From positions 1-22,520 of the forward strand of contig CAIKRN010000015.1 of NCBI GenBank assembly GCA_903829855.1: a stretch of DNA of 22,520 bases, in the 5' to 3' direction. The stretch is from an uncultured Opitutia bacterium (lineage in GTDB: Bacteria; Verrucomicrobiota; Verrucomicrobiia; Opitutales; UBA953). The position numbers and the translations under genes are program-made. Each line of letters starts with the position of its first letter. Position 1 is the first letter of the stretch. This document shows, in pieces, positions 1-7,744 of this stretch. The notes below the pieces were generated by a model that saw only the letters and a list, made by a program, of their open reading frames with translations, was not told where the DNA came from and did no database searches.

Positions 1-875
1 AGGCACGCCACCGCCCCGAGACCGCCGCCAATACCGAGCGCACCCACATCGCCCATATAGATTTCGGCGGGTGCTGCATTGTGCCACAGGAAAACGAGGC
101 TACCGCCGACCAAGGCTGAGCAGAAGACCGCGAGCTCGCCCGCGCCAGGTACGTAACTGATACGCAGATAAGTGGAAAACTCGTGGTGTCCGGCCAAATA
201 GGCGACGCTGCCCAGGATCATGGTCGTAATCAGCACACAGCCAATCGCCAGACCGTCCAAGCCGTCGGTAAGATTGACCGCATTAGAGCAACCGACGCAG
301 ACGAGCATAAAGAACGCCCCCGCCACGCCGAGGCAGGCGAAGAAGGGCCAGCCCAAGGATTTCGCCGACCAGAGCGGACCATTCAAGACGGGCAGCCAGA
401 TTTCACAAAGGCTCTCCCGATAAGAAGCATCCAGTAAGACGATACCCAGCGCGATCAGGGCGACGCCAAACTGACCCGCCAATTTCATCCGCGCAGAAAT
501 ACCGTCAGCGCTGCCGTGTCGAACCTTCAGCCAATCATCATAGAGCCCGACGGCACCCATGCCGATCAGACACCAAAGTGAGGCGAGTACTAGGACGTTG
601 AGCCGAGCCCACAGGAGTACCGAAGGAATCATCGCCGCGGCGATGATGAGCCCGCCCATAGTCGGAACCTTGCCGCCTTCCTTGGCGAGATTTCCCATCA
701 AGCTGGCCGAGCGCTCGGGCTGGCGAAGACGGGAAAGCAAGGCGATGAGCCGACCAGAAAAGAACATGCCCAGGGCCAACGAAGTGAGCCCAGCCATGAT
801 TGCTCGGACGGAAATATACTCAAAGAGGCGGAAAGGCCCCCAAGTATGGACGAGTTCGCTGAGACGATAAAGCAT
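1..875 (-). CDS. mraY: Phospho-N-acetylmuramoyl-pentapeptide-transferase MraY, partial (C-terminus beyond window)
   Basis: Integral membrane enzyme that transfers phospho-MurNAc-pentapeptide from UDP to undecaprenyl phosphate, giving lipid I. Translating the minus strand from the ATG at 875-873 gives 291 open codons that run off the left edge with no stop. Visible family motifs are GKVPTMGG near residue 68, YDDW at 112-115 with the paired aspartates, NLTDGLDGLA at 201-210, and FLWHNAAPAEIYMGDVG ending near 278. Several hydrophobic helices lie between them. The ATG begins 1 nt after the murF stop, so it is the last visible gene of the dcw operon. The family is about 360 residues long, so roughly 70 are missing. 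The identification is firm; only the C-terminus is unseen. Confidence 0.96.
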   Translation of the reverse strand, partial: MLYRLSELVHTWGPFRLFEYISVRAIMAGLTSLALGMFFSGRLIALLSRLRQPERSASLMGNLAKEGGKVPTMGGLIIAAAMIPSVLLWARLNVLVLASLWCLIGMGAVGLYDDWLKVRHGSADGISARMKLAGQFGVALIALGIVLLDASYRESLCEIWLPVLNGPLWSAKSLGWPFFACLGVAGAFFMLVCVGCSNAVNLTDGLDGLAIGCVLITTMILGSVAYLAGHHEFSTYLRISYVPGAGELAVFCSALVGGSLVFLWHNAAPAEIYMGDVGALGIGGGLGAVAC

Positions 876-876
876 C

Positions 877-2250
877 CTAGTGGAAAGAAAGGGCCGCGCG
901 GAGGGAATCAGGCAGCCCGCGCTCGAGCGCGAAGGAGCGGCTACCCTTGAGAAAGATGAAGCCACGCTGGGCACGAATCCGAGCAGCGACGTCGTCGATC
1001 GAGGCCGCGGAGAAAAGCTCCACCCCGGGAAGCGCAACTCCCTGCAAGAACGCCGGCGCCTCTCCGCCGAAGGCAACCACTTGGTCGCCCGCCCGGAGAG
1101 GGAGCTGAGTTCCGCAGTCGCGGTGGAGTTGCGCCGAGGTGGCACCGAGCTCGGCCATACCGCCGAGCACGAAAAGACGGGGAGCGGCGTTGCCACGACT
1201 CAAACGGTCGAAGCAAGCGACGGAATCAGTCAGCGACGCAGGGCTGGCATTATAGCAATCGACGTAGAAAGTCTGCTCACCCAACACATGGACACTACCC
1301 CGCCCTGCCGGCGGCATCCAGCGCACCATGGCGGCAGCCAGCTGCTGGTCGGGGATTCCCAGTTCACGGGCCGCGACAAGCGCGAGCGCTGCATTGCGCG
1401 CAAGGCCGTCAGAAATCGCCGCCAACGGAAATGCTTCGCCATCAAGCACGAGCGAACGACGGCCGGCGGCATCCTGCAGAAAGTGCGCCCGCACGACCTT
1501 AAGCGGTTTCGCGGCGGGCGCCGCATCCCCTTCAAATTGAACGGCGATGCAGCGGGTAGCCTGGGCGGCGAACTCCGGCCAAGCAAGTAAGGTAGCAGGC
1601 AAGATGGCGCGCCCCCCCTCGGCCAGCGCGGCAATCAACGTCGCTTTTTCGCGGGCGACGGCCGCAAGCGAGCCCACGCCTTCGAGGTGTACGGACGATA
1701 CGGCGGTGACAATGGCTAGGTCCGGCCGAATCACACCGGCCGAAATGGCGAGTTCGCCTGGCACGTTCATACCGGCTTCAATGACGGCGAACTGATGCCG
1801 CTCGGGCTCAACGCGCAGCAACATGAGCGGCACACCGATAAGATTATTCAGATTCGCTTCGGTGACAAAAGCCGCCGGGCCAAGCAAGGCCGCCAGCAGC
1901 TCTTTCGTCGAGGTCTTACCGACGCTCCCGGTGACGCCAATAACGCGGCCACTGAAACGATTCCGCCACTGTGCGGCCAGGCGCCGTAAAGCGACCAGCG
2001 GATCATCGACCACGAGTTGTGGCAGGTCATCAGCCACCGGGTGAGCCACGAGAGCGGCGGCGGCCCCTTGCGCACGGGCGGCACCGAGGAAATCATGTCC
2101 GTCCCGGCGTTCGGTGCGGACGGCGACGAAGATATCACCTTGGCGAAGCGCACGCGTATCTGTCCCGAATCCGGTGACGGCGTGCCCCGGGGCGACGCTC
2201 CAGCGCCCGGCAGACCAGGTGGCTAAATCAGCAGAGGAGAAGAGAGGCAT
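877..2250 (-). CDS. murF: UDP-N-acetylmuramoyl-tripeptide--D-alanyl-D-alanine ligase MurF
   Basis: Cytoplasmic ATP-dependent ligase that adds D-Ala-D-Ala to UDP-MurNAc-tripeptide, the last soluble step before MraY. The Mur-ligase P-loop GVTGSVGKTS is at about residues 105-114. It is followed by EANLNNLIGVP and EAGMN, both typical of MurF, and the C-terminal domain contains DCYNASP and GGMAELG. The length of 457 residues is normal. I chose ATG 2250, which overlaps the murE stop as TGATG. A GTG directly before it (2253) is equally possible and adds one residue. GGAGGGG lies 12 nt upstream of the ATG, a usable ribosome binding site inside the end of murE. The product order murE-murF-mraY follows pathway order. 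Confidence 0.96.
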   Translation of the reverse strand: MPLFSSADLATWSAGRWSVAPGHAVTGFGTDTRALRQGDIFVAVRTERRDGHDFLGAARAQGAAAALVAHPVADDLPQLVVDDPLVALRRLAAQWRNRFSGRVIGVTGSVGKTSTKELLAALLGPAAFVTEANLNNLIGVPLMLLRVEPERHQFAVIEAGMNVPGELAISAGVIRPDLAIVTAVSSVHLEGVGSLAAVAREKATLIAALAEGGRAILPATLLAWPEFAAQATRCIAVQFEGDAAPAAKPLKVVRAHFLQDAAGRRSLVLDGEAFPLAAISDGLARNAALALVAARELGIPDQQLAAAMVRWMPPAGRGSVHVLGEQTFYVDCYNASPASLTDSVACFDRLSRGNAAPRLFVLGGMAELGATSAQLHRDCGTQLPLRAGDQVVAFGGEAPAFLQGVALPGVELFSAASIDDVAARIRAQRGFIFLKGSRSFALERGLPDSLRAALSFH

Positions 2251-3770
2251 CACGACTGGGCGCCCCTCCGTAGCTCAAGAATCTCACGGACAACCTGACG
2301 GTCATCAAATGGCACGACCGTATCGGCAAACTCTTGGGTGGTTTCGTGTCCCTTACCCGCGATCACCACGCAATCCCCCGAGCGCGCGGCCGCCAGAGCG
2401 CAGCCGATGGCCTCGCGCCGATCAGCGATAAACGAAACGCTTGGCAGCGAGCCGAGACCTTCACGCATATCGGCGAAAATATGCTCGACGTTTTCTTTCC
2501 GCGGGTTGTCGGCGGTGGCCCAGGCGAGGTGGGCAAGTTCGGCCACGGCTTTCGTCATCTCCGGACGCTTGCCACGATCGCGATTACCGCCGCAGCCGTA
2601 AACACAGAGCACCCGACCCGGGGTGATACTGCGGAGCATCCGTAACGCGTTTCGCAAGGCGTCGTCGGTGTGAGCGTAATCAACAAAAACCGGGAAGGCT
2701 TGGCCCGCATCGACGCGTTCCATTCGACCAGCAACACCGGGGAAAGAGGCAAGCGCTGGCGCAAAGGAAAGGGGATCGCGACCCAAGGCGGCAGCCATCG
2801 CCAACGCACAGAGGATATTCGAGACATTGTAATCCCCCGGTAGACTCGTCGTAAAGCGAGCCGTGCGCCCGGCATGGCGAACGGTGAAGACGGCGCCGCC
2901 GGTATCGAGAGCGAGATCAGTTGCTCGAAGCTCGGCATCTGGGGCTACGCCGAAGGTGAGGACCCGGCCCCGGCGACGACAGGCTTCGGCCAAAACTCGC
3001 CCACTCGGGTCATCGATATTGATCACGCAAACCTCCGGTACGGTCCCATTGCGGCCATCGAATAACGCGGTCTTCGCATCAAGATATGTGGCCAAATCGC
3101 CGTGATAATCTACGTGATCGCGCGTAAGGTTCGTGAACGCCGCGACTTGAAAATGGAAACCATGGACACGATCCTGATGCAGGGCGTGGGAACTCACTTC
3201 AAGGCAAGCACCGGTGCAGCCCGCGTCCGCCATCTGACGGAAGAAGCCGGCTAAATCGGCGGACTCGGGAGTCGTCTTGAACGAAGGAATGGAGCGACGG
3301 CCGAGGTGGTAGCGTACTGTACCGACGAGGCCCCATTGTTCGCCCTCCGCCTGCAAAAAATGGCGGAGTAAGGTTGAAACAGTGGTCTTACCATTGGTTC
3401 CCGTGACCCCAGCGAGTTGCAACGCAGCCTCAGGGTGGCCGAAGAAACGTCGGGCCACTTCGGCGAGGACTTGGCGGGGATCAGCAACCTGCGCAGCAGC
3501 AACCGCCGGCAGTCCACCCACAGGTTCGCCCGAAATCACGGCGGCGGCCCCCCGGGCGATGGCGTCATCGAGAAAGGCATGTCCATTCGCACGCAAACCG
3601 GGGAGCGCAAAGAACAAGGCTCCCGGAATAATCCGGCGACTGTCCGTCACGATGCAGGAGATGCGCGCACTCCACTCGCCAGAGCGATCGAGCACGGCAA
3701 TCCCTTGAAGAAGAGAGTTGAACGTGGGGCGTTCCATGGCAGCGGGCATCATCGTCGCGGACAGCATCAT
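2250..3770 (-). CDS. murE: UDP-MurNAc-L-Ala-D-Glu--meso-2,6-diaminopimelate ligase MurE
   Basis: Cytoplasmic ligase that adds the third stem-peptide residue to UDP-MurNAc-dipeptide. The uridine-binding stretch DSRRIIPG is at about 43-50, the P-loop GVTGTNGKTT at 121-130, TNLTRDHVDYHG near 213-224 and GKGHE near 472. DNPR at 421-424 is the known signature of the meso-diaminopimelate-specific subfamily, so the wall is probably DAP-type. The open frame extends to 3839, but that would run 70 nt into ftsI. ATG 3770 forms an ATGA overlap with the ftsI stop and gives 506 residues. ATG 3737 (starting MERPTF) is an alternative. No ribosome binding site is obvious at either, which suggests coupling to ftsI translation. 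Confidence 0.95.
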   Translation of the reverse strand: MMLSATMMPAAMERPTFNSLLQGIAVLDRSGEWSARISCIVTDSRRIIPGALFFALPGLRANGHAFLDDAIARGAAAVISGEPVGGLPAVAAAQVADPRQVLAEVARRFFGHPEAALQLAGVTGTNGKTTVSTLLRHFLQAEGEQWGLVGTVRYHLGRRSIPSFKTTPESADLAGFFRQMADAGCTGACLEVSSHALHQDRVHGFHFQVAAFTNLTRDHVDYHGDLATYLDAKTALFDGRNGTVPEVCVINIDDPSGRVLAEACRRRGRVLTFGVAPDAELRATDLALDTGGAVFTVRHAGRTARFTTSLPGDYNVSNILCALAMAAALGRDPLSFAPALASFPGVAGRMERVDAGQAFPVFVDYAHTDDALRNALRMLRSITPGRVLCVYGCGGNRDRGKRPEMTKAVAELAHLAWATADNPRKENVEHIFADMREGLGSLPSVSFIADRREAIGCALAAARSGDCVVIAGKGHETTQEFADTVVPFDDRQVVREILELRRGAQS

Positions 3771-5563
3771 GGGCCGATGCCGGCGACAGCGCCGCGGAGG
3801 ACAGGGGTGGCGGGAGGAATATCGAGCCAGCGGATGCACTTCTCGGCGACATCACGGAAAATCGGGGCCGAAACCTTACCGCCGTAACCAACGCCCTCCC
3901 CTTGGGGCTCATCAATGATTACCGTGATGGCGAGCTTAGGGTCGCCGACCGGGAAGAAACCGGCAAACGAGGCGACGTGGTGCGTAGAGGAATACTTCCC
4001 GTTGATGATTTTTTGCGTGGTCCCGGTCTTACCCGCGACCTCAAAGCCAGGAATATCCGCCGCCGGAGCCGTGCCGCCCTTGCCGCAGACCGCGCGGAGG
4101 AGTGTGGCCATCTGCGAAGCAGTGGCGGCGGTGATGGCCCGACCGCGGGAACGCGGCGCGTAACTAAGAATCGGAGTTTTGGTCTTGGGATCTTCGACCC
4201 GGAGGACCAACTGCGGCTGCATCAGCAGGCCGTCGGCGGCGATGACCGACATGGCAAAATGCATCTGAATCGCGGTTACGCTGACGGAGTGCCCCATGGG
4301 CATACGTGAAATCGTCATCCCATCCCAACTTTTAGGCGAATGCAGGATGCCCGGCACCTCGGCACCGGTGATTAGTCCGCTATTCGATCCGAACCCAAAA
4401 GACTTAATGAGCGAATAGAACTTATCTTCTCCCATGCGTTCGGCGTAAAGCATGCCCACTTGGACCGTCCCGCGATTTGATGATTCCCGGACGATATGGC
4501 GGATATCGACGACGCCCAGCGGGTGTGAATCTCCCGGTAGCGAAACCATGCGGCCGCGGTACGGCACGCTCGTCGCACCGCAATCATAGACGGAATTGGG
4601 GGTAATGAGACGTTCCTCCAACGCACCTGAAATTGAAACGATTTTGAAAACGGACCCCGGCTCATAAACATCCGACACCGCGCGATTACGCTGGCTGTCC
4701 ATCGGGGCTGCCAGCGGATCGAAGAAACGGTTAAGGTCGAAGGTGGGCCAATTAGCCAGCCCGAGGATGCGACCGGTCCGCGGCTCACTGACGATAATAA
4801 TGCCGCTTTTCGGATGATAACGGGCGGCGGCCGCGGCAAGGGCATCTTCACACGTTTTCTGGATCAGACTATTAATCGTGAGCACGACCGTGCTGCCATC
4901 AACGGGAGCGACCTCGCGCAGACGATTACTGGTGAGTTCACGGTGGCGTCCATCGCGTTCAGATTCGATCCAGCCGTTCTGACCGATCAGCAACGAGTTC
5001 ATTACTTTCTCGATGCCAGCGGCGGGATCGCCTTCCTTGTTAACGTAACCTAGGACATGCGAAGCGAGCTGGCCCTTCGGATAATTACGACGATACTTCA
5101 GTTCAGCCCGCAGCGCTTTGATGCCCAGTGCCTTAATACGCTTAACGGTGGCCTCATCGACTTCATGGGCGAGGACCGTCCAACGGATATCGTGCTCCTC
5201 GCCCTCACTATCAATGCGCGTGGTGGCCGCGAAAGCTTCCTTGATTTTAGCGACTGGTACCGCCAAGGCGGTCGCGACCTCCAGCGTTCGGCCGCGATCG
5301 GCTTTGAGGAGCGAATCTGGGTCGACGCCGATATCCCAGACATCTTCCGAGACTGCGAGAAGGTTATCTTGGCCGTCGCGGATTTCACCGCGGCGGCAGG
5401 GTTTCGTCTGCAGGACACGGCGCGCCTGCACGGCTTCGGCTCGCAAGCGCGGGGCATCCACCCAATGCAACCACACCAGCCGTGAAAACACGGCGAGGAA
5501 GCAACAGGACACGACCCAAGCCAGCGAACGGTAGCGCATTCGCCTGGCATGGGGGAGTGTCAT
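3767..5563 (-). CDS. ftsI: Class B penicillin-binding protein, FtsI-type septal transpeptidase
   Basis: Septal D,D-transpeptidase that crosslinks new peptidoglycan at division, anchored in the inner membrane with its catalytic domain in the periplasm. One hydrophobic segment at about 13-33 follows a basic N-terminus and is an uncleaved anchor. RRGEIRD near 57-63 marks the start of the non-catalytic dimerisation domain. The transpeptidase motifs are all present: SVFK at 304-307, SSN at 361-363 and KTG at 512-514. It ends about 85 residues after KTG with no PASTA domains. The ATG overlaps the ftsL stop as ATGA, and GGGAGG lies about 12 nt upstream. Its place in the dcw cluster between ftsL and murE supports FtsI (PBP3) rather than the elongation enzyme PBP2. 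Confidence 0.95.
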   Translation of the reverse strand: MTLPHARRMRYRSLAWVVSCCFLAVFSRLVWLHWVDAPRLRAEAVQARRVLQTKPCRRGEIRDGQDNLLAVSEDVWDIGVDPDSLLKADRGRTLEVATALAVPVAKIKEAFAATTRIDSEGEEHDIRWTVLAHEVDEATVKRIKALGIKALRAELKYRRNYPKGQLASHVLGYVNKEGDPAAGIEKVMNSLLIGQNGWIESERDGRHRELTSNRLREVAPVDGSTVVLTINSLIQKTCEDALAAAAARYHPKSGIIIVSEPRTGRILGLANWPTFDLNRFFDPLAAPMDSQRNRAVSDVYEPGSVFKIVSISGALEERLITPNSVYDCGATSVPYRGRMVSLPGDSHPLGVVDIRHIVRESSNRGTVQVGMLYAERMGEDKFYSLIKSFGFGSNSGLITGAEVPGILHSPKSWDGMTISRMPMGHSVSVTAIQMHFAMSVIAADGLLMQPQLVLRVEDPKTKTPILSYAPRSRGRAITAATASQMATLLRAVCGKGGTAPAADIPGFEVAGKTGTTQKIINGKYSSTHHVASFAGFFPVGDPKLAITVIIDEPQGEGVGYGGKVSAPIFRDVAEKCIRWLDIPPATPVLRGAVAGIGP

Positions 5564-5940
5564 CGCGAAGTTCCGCCTCCCTGCCCCCCGGTCTGGAGGA
5601 AGGCGATTTCGCGGGCCTTCGTCCGAGGGCTGGCGCTGGTGACAGGAAGGTTGGATGAAACCGAGGGGAAATAACGCACCCAGACTACTTGCTCCGGCAC
5701 CGGTGGCTTGAGCGTGTCACCGATGCGTAGCTGCAGTTGGAGCGTATCGACTGCTTGGTCACGCTGGCGGCGAGTGGCATCGAGCTCTTTCTTAGATTCA
5801 GCCATCGAACGTTCGAGGCGCTGAATCCGGCCACCGATAACGTCGGCCTCAACGCGAAGTTTCATAATCTGGATGGTGCCGACGGCGATGGCCGCGACGG
5901 TGAACGCCCCCAAAGTGTAGGTGAATGGACGTAAGTTCAT
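5560..5940 (-). CDS. ftsL: FtsL-like bitopic division protein
   Basis: A 126-residue protein with a short cytoplasmic N-terminus, one membrane helix at about residues 7-27 and a following charged region, about 30-75, with coiled-coil character (IQRLERSMAESKKELDATRR). FtsL proteins have this shape and bind FtsB and FtsQ in the divisome. Sequence conservation in the family is poor, so the call rests mainly on topology and on position between rsmH and ftsI, the standard FtsL slot. It overlaps the rsmH stop as ATGA, with GGAG 9 nt before the start codon. The last 50 residues are Pro/Ser/Gly-rich and probably disordered. Confidence 0.82.
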   Translation of the reverse strand: MNLRPFTYTLGAFTVAAIAVGTIQIMKLRVEADVIGGRIQRLERSMAESKKELDATRRQRDQAVDTLQLQLRIGDTLKPPVPEQVVWVRYFPSVSSNLPVTSASPRTKAREIAFLQTGGQGGGTSR

Positions 5941-6854
5941 ACGTCGATTCTCCGGACAGCCCGCAAACGGGCCGACCGGCTGCGAGGGTTACGTTCTTGT
6001 TCAGCTACGGAAGGCTGCACAGCCTTGCGGGTAAGAAGTTCGGCCCGCTTCACGCGGTCATCTTGATTGCGAGCGTCGTCGCGATCCACCGGACGACCCG
6101 CCACCTCGTTCATATATCGCTTCACCATCCGGTCTTCGAGTGAATGGAAAGAGATTACCGCGAGTACGCCACCCGCGTTGAGTTTACCAAAGGCAAGCGG
6201 GAGCGCATCGGCGAGTGCCCCGAGCTCATCGTTCACCGCAATCCGAATCCCTTGGAAAGTCCGGGTGGCCGGATGCGGGCCACGGGGACCAGGGGCGGGC
6301 GGGGCGGCTTCGGCGACCAGTTCGGCGAAGGAGGAAGTGCGGGCGAGGCGCCCCGTACCGCGGGCGGCGATGATGGCGTTCACAACGCGATACCAACGCG
6401 GCTCTTCCCCGTAATCGCGGACCGCACGTTCAATCTCGGAACGCTCGCTGCGTTCGAGGAACTCGGCGGCGCTCCGACCCGTACGCGTATCCATGCGCAT
6501 ATCGTTCGGAGCGTCGAAGCGGAAAGAGAAACCGCGTTCCGGGACATCCAACTGGTACGAGGACACCCCAATGTCCATCAGAACACCGTCGAATCGCCCC
6601 GGAACGCGGTCAAGGTGGCGGAAATTTTCAGAATGGAAATGGCAACGGCCCACCTGCGTGCCAGCCAAGGCGGCGAAACGCTCGGCCGCGGCTGGATCCC
6701 GATCCATCGCATCAAGCGTGCAGTGCGGGGCACGGGCGAGGAGCGCCGCGGCGTGACCACCGCCCCCGAACGTGCAATCCAGATAGGCACGGCCGTCCTG
6801 CGGAGCAAGGAGTGTCATGCACTCCTCAAGCAGAACTGGAACGTGGCTGGTCAT
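5937..6854 (-). CDS. rsmH: 16S rRNA (cytosine(1402)-N(4))-methyltransferase RsmH (MraW)
   Basis: SAM-dependent enzyme that N4-methylates C1402 in the decoding centre of 16S rRNA. The N-terminus HVPVLLEECM is typical of the family. The SAM-binding loop DCTFGGGGHA lies at about 26-35, and MDIGVSSYQLD, ERGFSFRFDAPNDMRMD and the C-terminal VISFHSLEDRMVKRYM are all highly characteristic. The length is 305 residues. I start at ATG 6854; a TTG directly before it (6857) would add one residue. No Shine-Dalgarno sequence is visible. The gene follows mraZ after a 56-nt gap and overlaps ftsL, the usual head of a dcw cluster. Confidence 0.97.
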   Translation of the reverse strand: MTSHVPVLLEECMTLLAPQDGRAYLDCTFGGGGHAAALLARAPHCTLDAMDRDPAAAERFAALAGTQVGRCHFHSENFRHLDRVPGRFDGVLMDIGVSSYQLDVPERGFSFRFDAPNDMRMDTRTGRSAAEFLERSERSEIERAVRDYGEEPRWYRVVNAIIAARGTGRLARTSSFAELVAEAAPPAPGPRGPHPATRTFQGIRIAVNDELGALADALPLAFGKLNAGGVLAVISFHSLEDRMVKRYMNEVAGRPVDRDDARNQDDRVKRAELLTRKAVQPSVAEQERNPRSRSARLRAVRRIDV

Positions 6855-6910
6855 CAAGGAAAGTCTTTGTGAATAAGGTGTGAGTAGTGTAAGTAACTTA
6901 TGGATACACT

Positions 6911-7363
6911 TTAGAGGCCGAGTTCGCGGAGGGCGCGTAACGTTGCGAGTGCGGAGTCGGATTCGCGATCAGCCTTCGGTGGCACGGGGGCAGAAATATG
7001 GAACGTCGTGAAGCTACCGCGGAACACGACATCACGATCCAGACACGCCTCCTTCACCACGTGCTCATTGAGCGTGATGCGGCCGGCTTTATCACAAGTC
7101 ACTTGAATGCTATTCGCACCGAGGAGGCTGAGGGCGTCCATCTTCACGGGATCACTTACCGTGACCTGTGAGGCCGCATCGCGGATGCGTTCGGCCATCG
7201 AGGGCGGGAAGACTACAATCGCACCGAGCGCCGGATGAAACATCGCCAGGAACGTCGCATCATCATCGAAACGCCAGGCCGCCGGAATGGTGACACGGTT
7301 CTTCTCATCCAGCTTTCCGTGATGGATGCCGGTGAAGAGACCGTTGTTGGCGCCAATAGACAT
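6911..7363 (-). CDS. mraZ: Transcriptional regulator MraZ
   Basis: DNA-binding regulator of the dcw operon; in characterised bacteria it forms a ring and binds TGGGN direct repeats in front of its own gene. Two SpoVT/AbrB-like half domains are visible: GIHHGKLDEKNRVTIPAAWR near the N-terminus and QVTCDKAGRITLNEHV in the middle, each with the DxxxR(V/I)T(I/L) core. The frame stays open to 7408, but that ATG lies inside the repeat array bound by MraZ. I therefore choose ATG 7363 (MSIGANNG), giving 150 residues, the usual size. No ribosome binding site precedes it; a GC hairpin occupies that position. Confidence 0.94.
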   Translation of the reverse strand: MSIGANNGLFTGIHHGKLDEKNRVTIPAAWRFDDDATFLAMFHPALGAIVVFPPSMAERIRDAASQVTVSDPVKMDALSLLGANSIQVTCDKAGRITLNEHVVKEACLDRDVVFRGSFTTFHISAPVPPKADRESDSALATLRALRELGL

Positions 7364-7369
7364 ATCGTG

Positions 7370-7385
7370 TGGGGGTAAGCCCCCA
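7370..7385 (-). other. Short GC hairpin just upstream of the mraZ start codon
   Basis: A 6-bp perfect stem (TGGGGG / CCCCCA) with a 4-nt loop CTTA on the mRNA strand. It ends 6 nt before the mraZ ATG, where a ribosome binding site would normally sit, and its left arm is the last MraZ-box repeat. It could reduce initiation, or it may only be a by-product of the G-rich box. Confidence 0.5.
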
Positions 7386-7435
7386 GTTGACCCACTTTTC
7401 CCCACCATCCCCCACTGGTCAAGATTTTACCCCCA
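7380..7435 (-). promoter_or_regulatory. MraZ-box array (TGGG direct repeats) upstream of mraZ
   Basis: Reading the minus strand, TGGGG begins at 7435, 7414 and 7404, TGGGT at 7394 and TGGGG at 7385. Steps are 21, 10, 10 and 9 bp, so all five lie on nearly the same helix face. Three or more TGGGN repeats with 5-nt spacers are the known binding site of MraZ. A possible -10 hexamer TAAAAT occupies 7429-7424 beside the outermost repeat, without a good -35. The array ends 17 nt before the chosen mraZ start, consistent with autorepression of the whole cell-wall operon. Confidence 0.85.
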
Positions 7436-7587
7436 GATCGCTCCATTTTCTTGTTCACAGCGCGACCGGCGGGCCTCTAATGATTGAATTAGGTCATTTA
7501 AGTATGTAAGTATCTATACTACAATGGGTTAAATGATAGAATCCGTTAATCTAGCTCCAGGCCAATCCGCATCGCTTCCTTGGGCCG

Positions 7588-7601
7588 AGGCCGATCGGCC
7601 T
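7588..7601. repeat. Perfect 14-bp palindrome
   Basis: AGGCCGATCGGCCT is fully self-complementary. It lies in the non-coding region upstream of the lipoprotein gene. It could be an operator for a dimeric regulator, but in GC-rich sequence this is weak evidence. Confidence 0.4.
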
Positions 7602-7623
7602 TAAGCCAGGTCGCGCCGGCGGC

Positions 7624-7648
7624 TTTGTAGTTGATTTTTAACTACAAA
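7624..7648. other. 9-bp perfect hairpin, terminator-like or operator
   Basis: TTTGTAGTT and AACTACAAA are exact inverted repeats around the loop GATTTTT. The AT-rich arms stand out from the GC-rich flanks. There is no long T-run on either strand after the stem, so a standard intrinsic terminator is doubtful. It would lie in the 5' leader of the lipoprotein transcript if the promoter is near 7500-7525. Confidence 0.45.
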
Positions 7649-7744
7649 ACCCCACCCCTCGAGGCCGCCCGGCTGGGCCGAAACTGTTTGCCAACTGGCC
7701 CCAGCTGTGCTTTGTCTGGGAGCACTCAACCACGACTCTTGAAT

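Larger units (their letters stand above)
7436..7744. promoter_or_regulatory. Divergent intergenic region between mraZ and the lipoprotein gene
   Basis: About 300 bp with no credible gene. The segment 7476-7550 is far more AT-rich than its surroundings and should hold promoters. On the plus strand TTTAAG (7497-7502), a 17-nt gap and TACAAT (7520-7525) form a weak sigma-70-type candidate. On the minus strand TTGTAG (7524-7519), a 17-nt gap and TTAAAT (7501-7496) form another, overlapping it. The small inverted repeat AGTAT-CT-ATACT lies between them. Further right are a 14-bp palindrome (7588-7601) and a 9-bp hairpin (7624-7648). All promoter calls here are by eye. Confidence 0.4.

Noticed and set aside
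880..1590. Open frame of 236 codons on the plus strand opposite murF
   Set aside because: Charged, motif-free translation antisense to a clear MurF.
6890..6900. Palindrome TAAGTAACTTA between mraZ and rsmH
   Set aside because: Short and AT-rich; no flanking promoter or terminator features convinced me it is more than chance.
7364..7408. Longer mraZ start at 7408 giving 165 residues
   Set aside because: It would put the start codon inside the MraZ-box repeats and add a non-conserved Gly/Ser/Pro tail; the 7363 start gives normal length.
7650..7744. Possible tRNA or structured RNA in the GC-rich part of the mraZ-lipoprotein spacer
   Set aside because: I looked for a cloverleaf, T-loop or long conserved stem and found only an imperfect GCTGGG/CCCAGC pairing.
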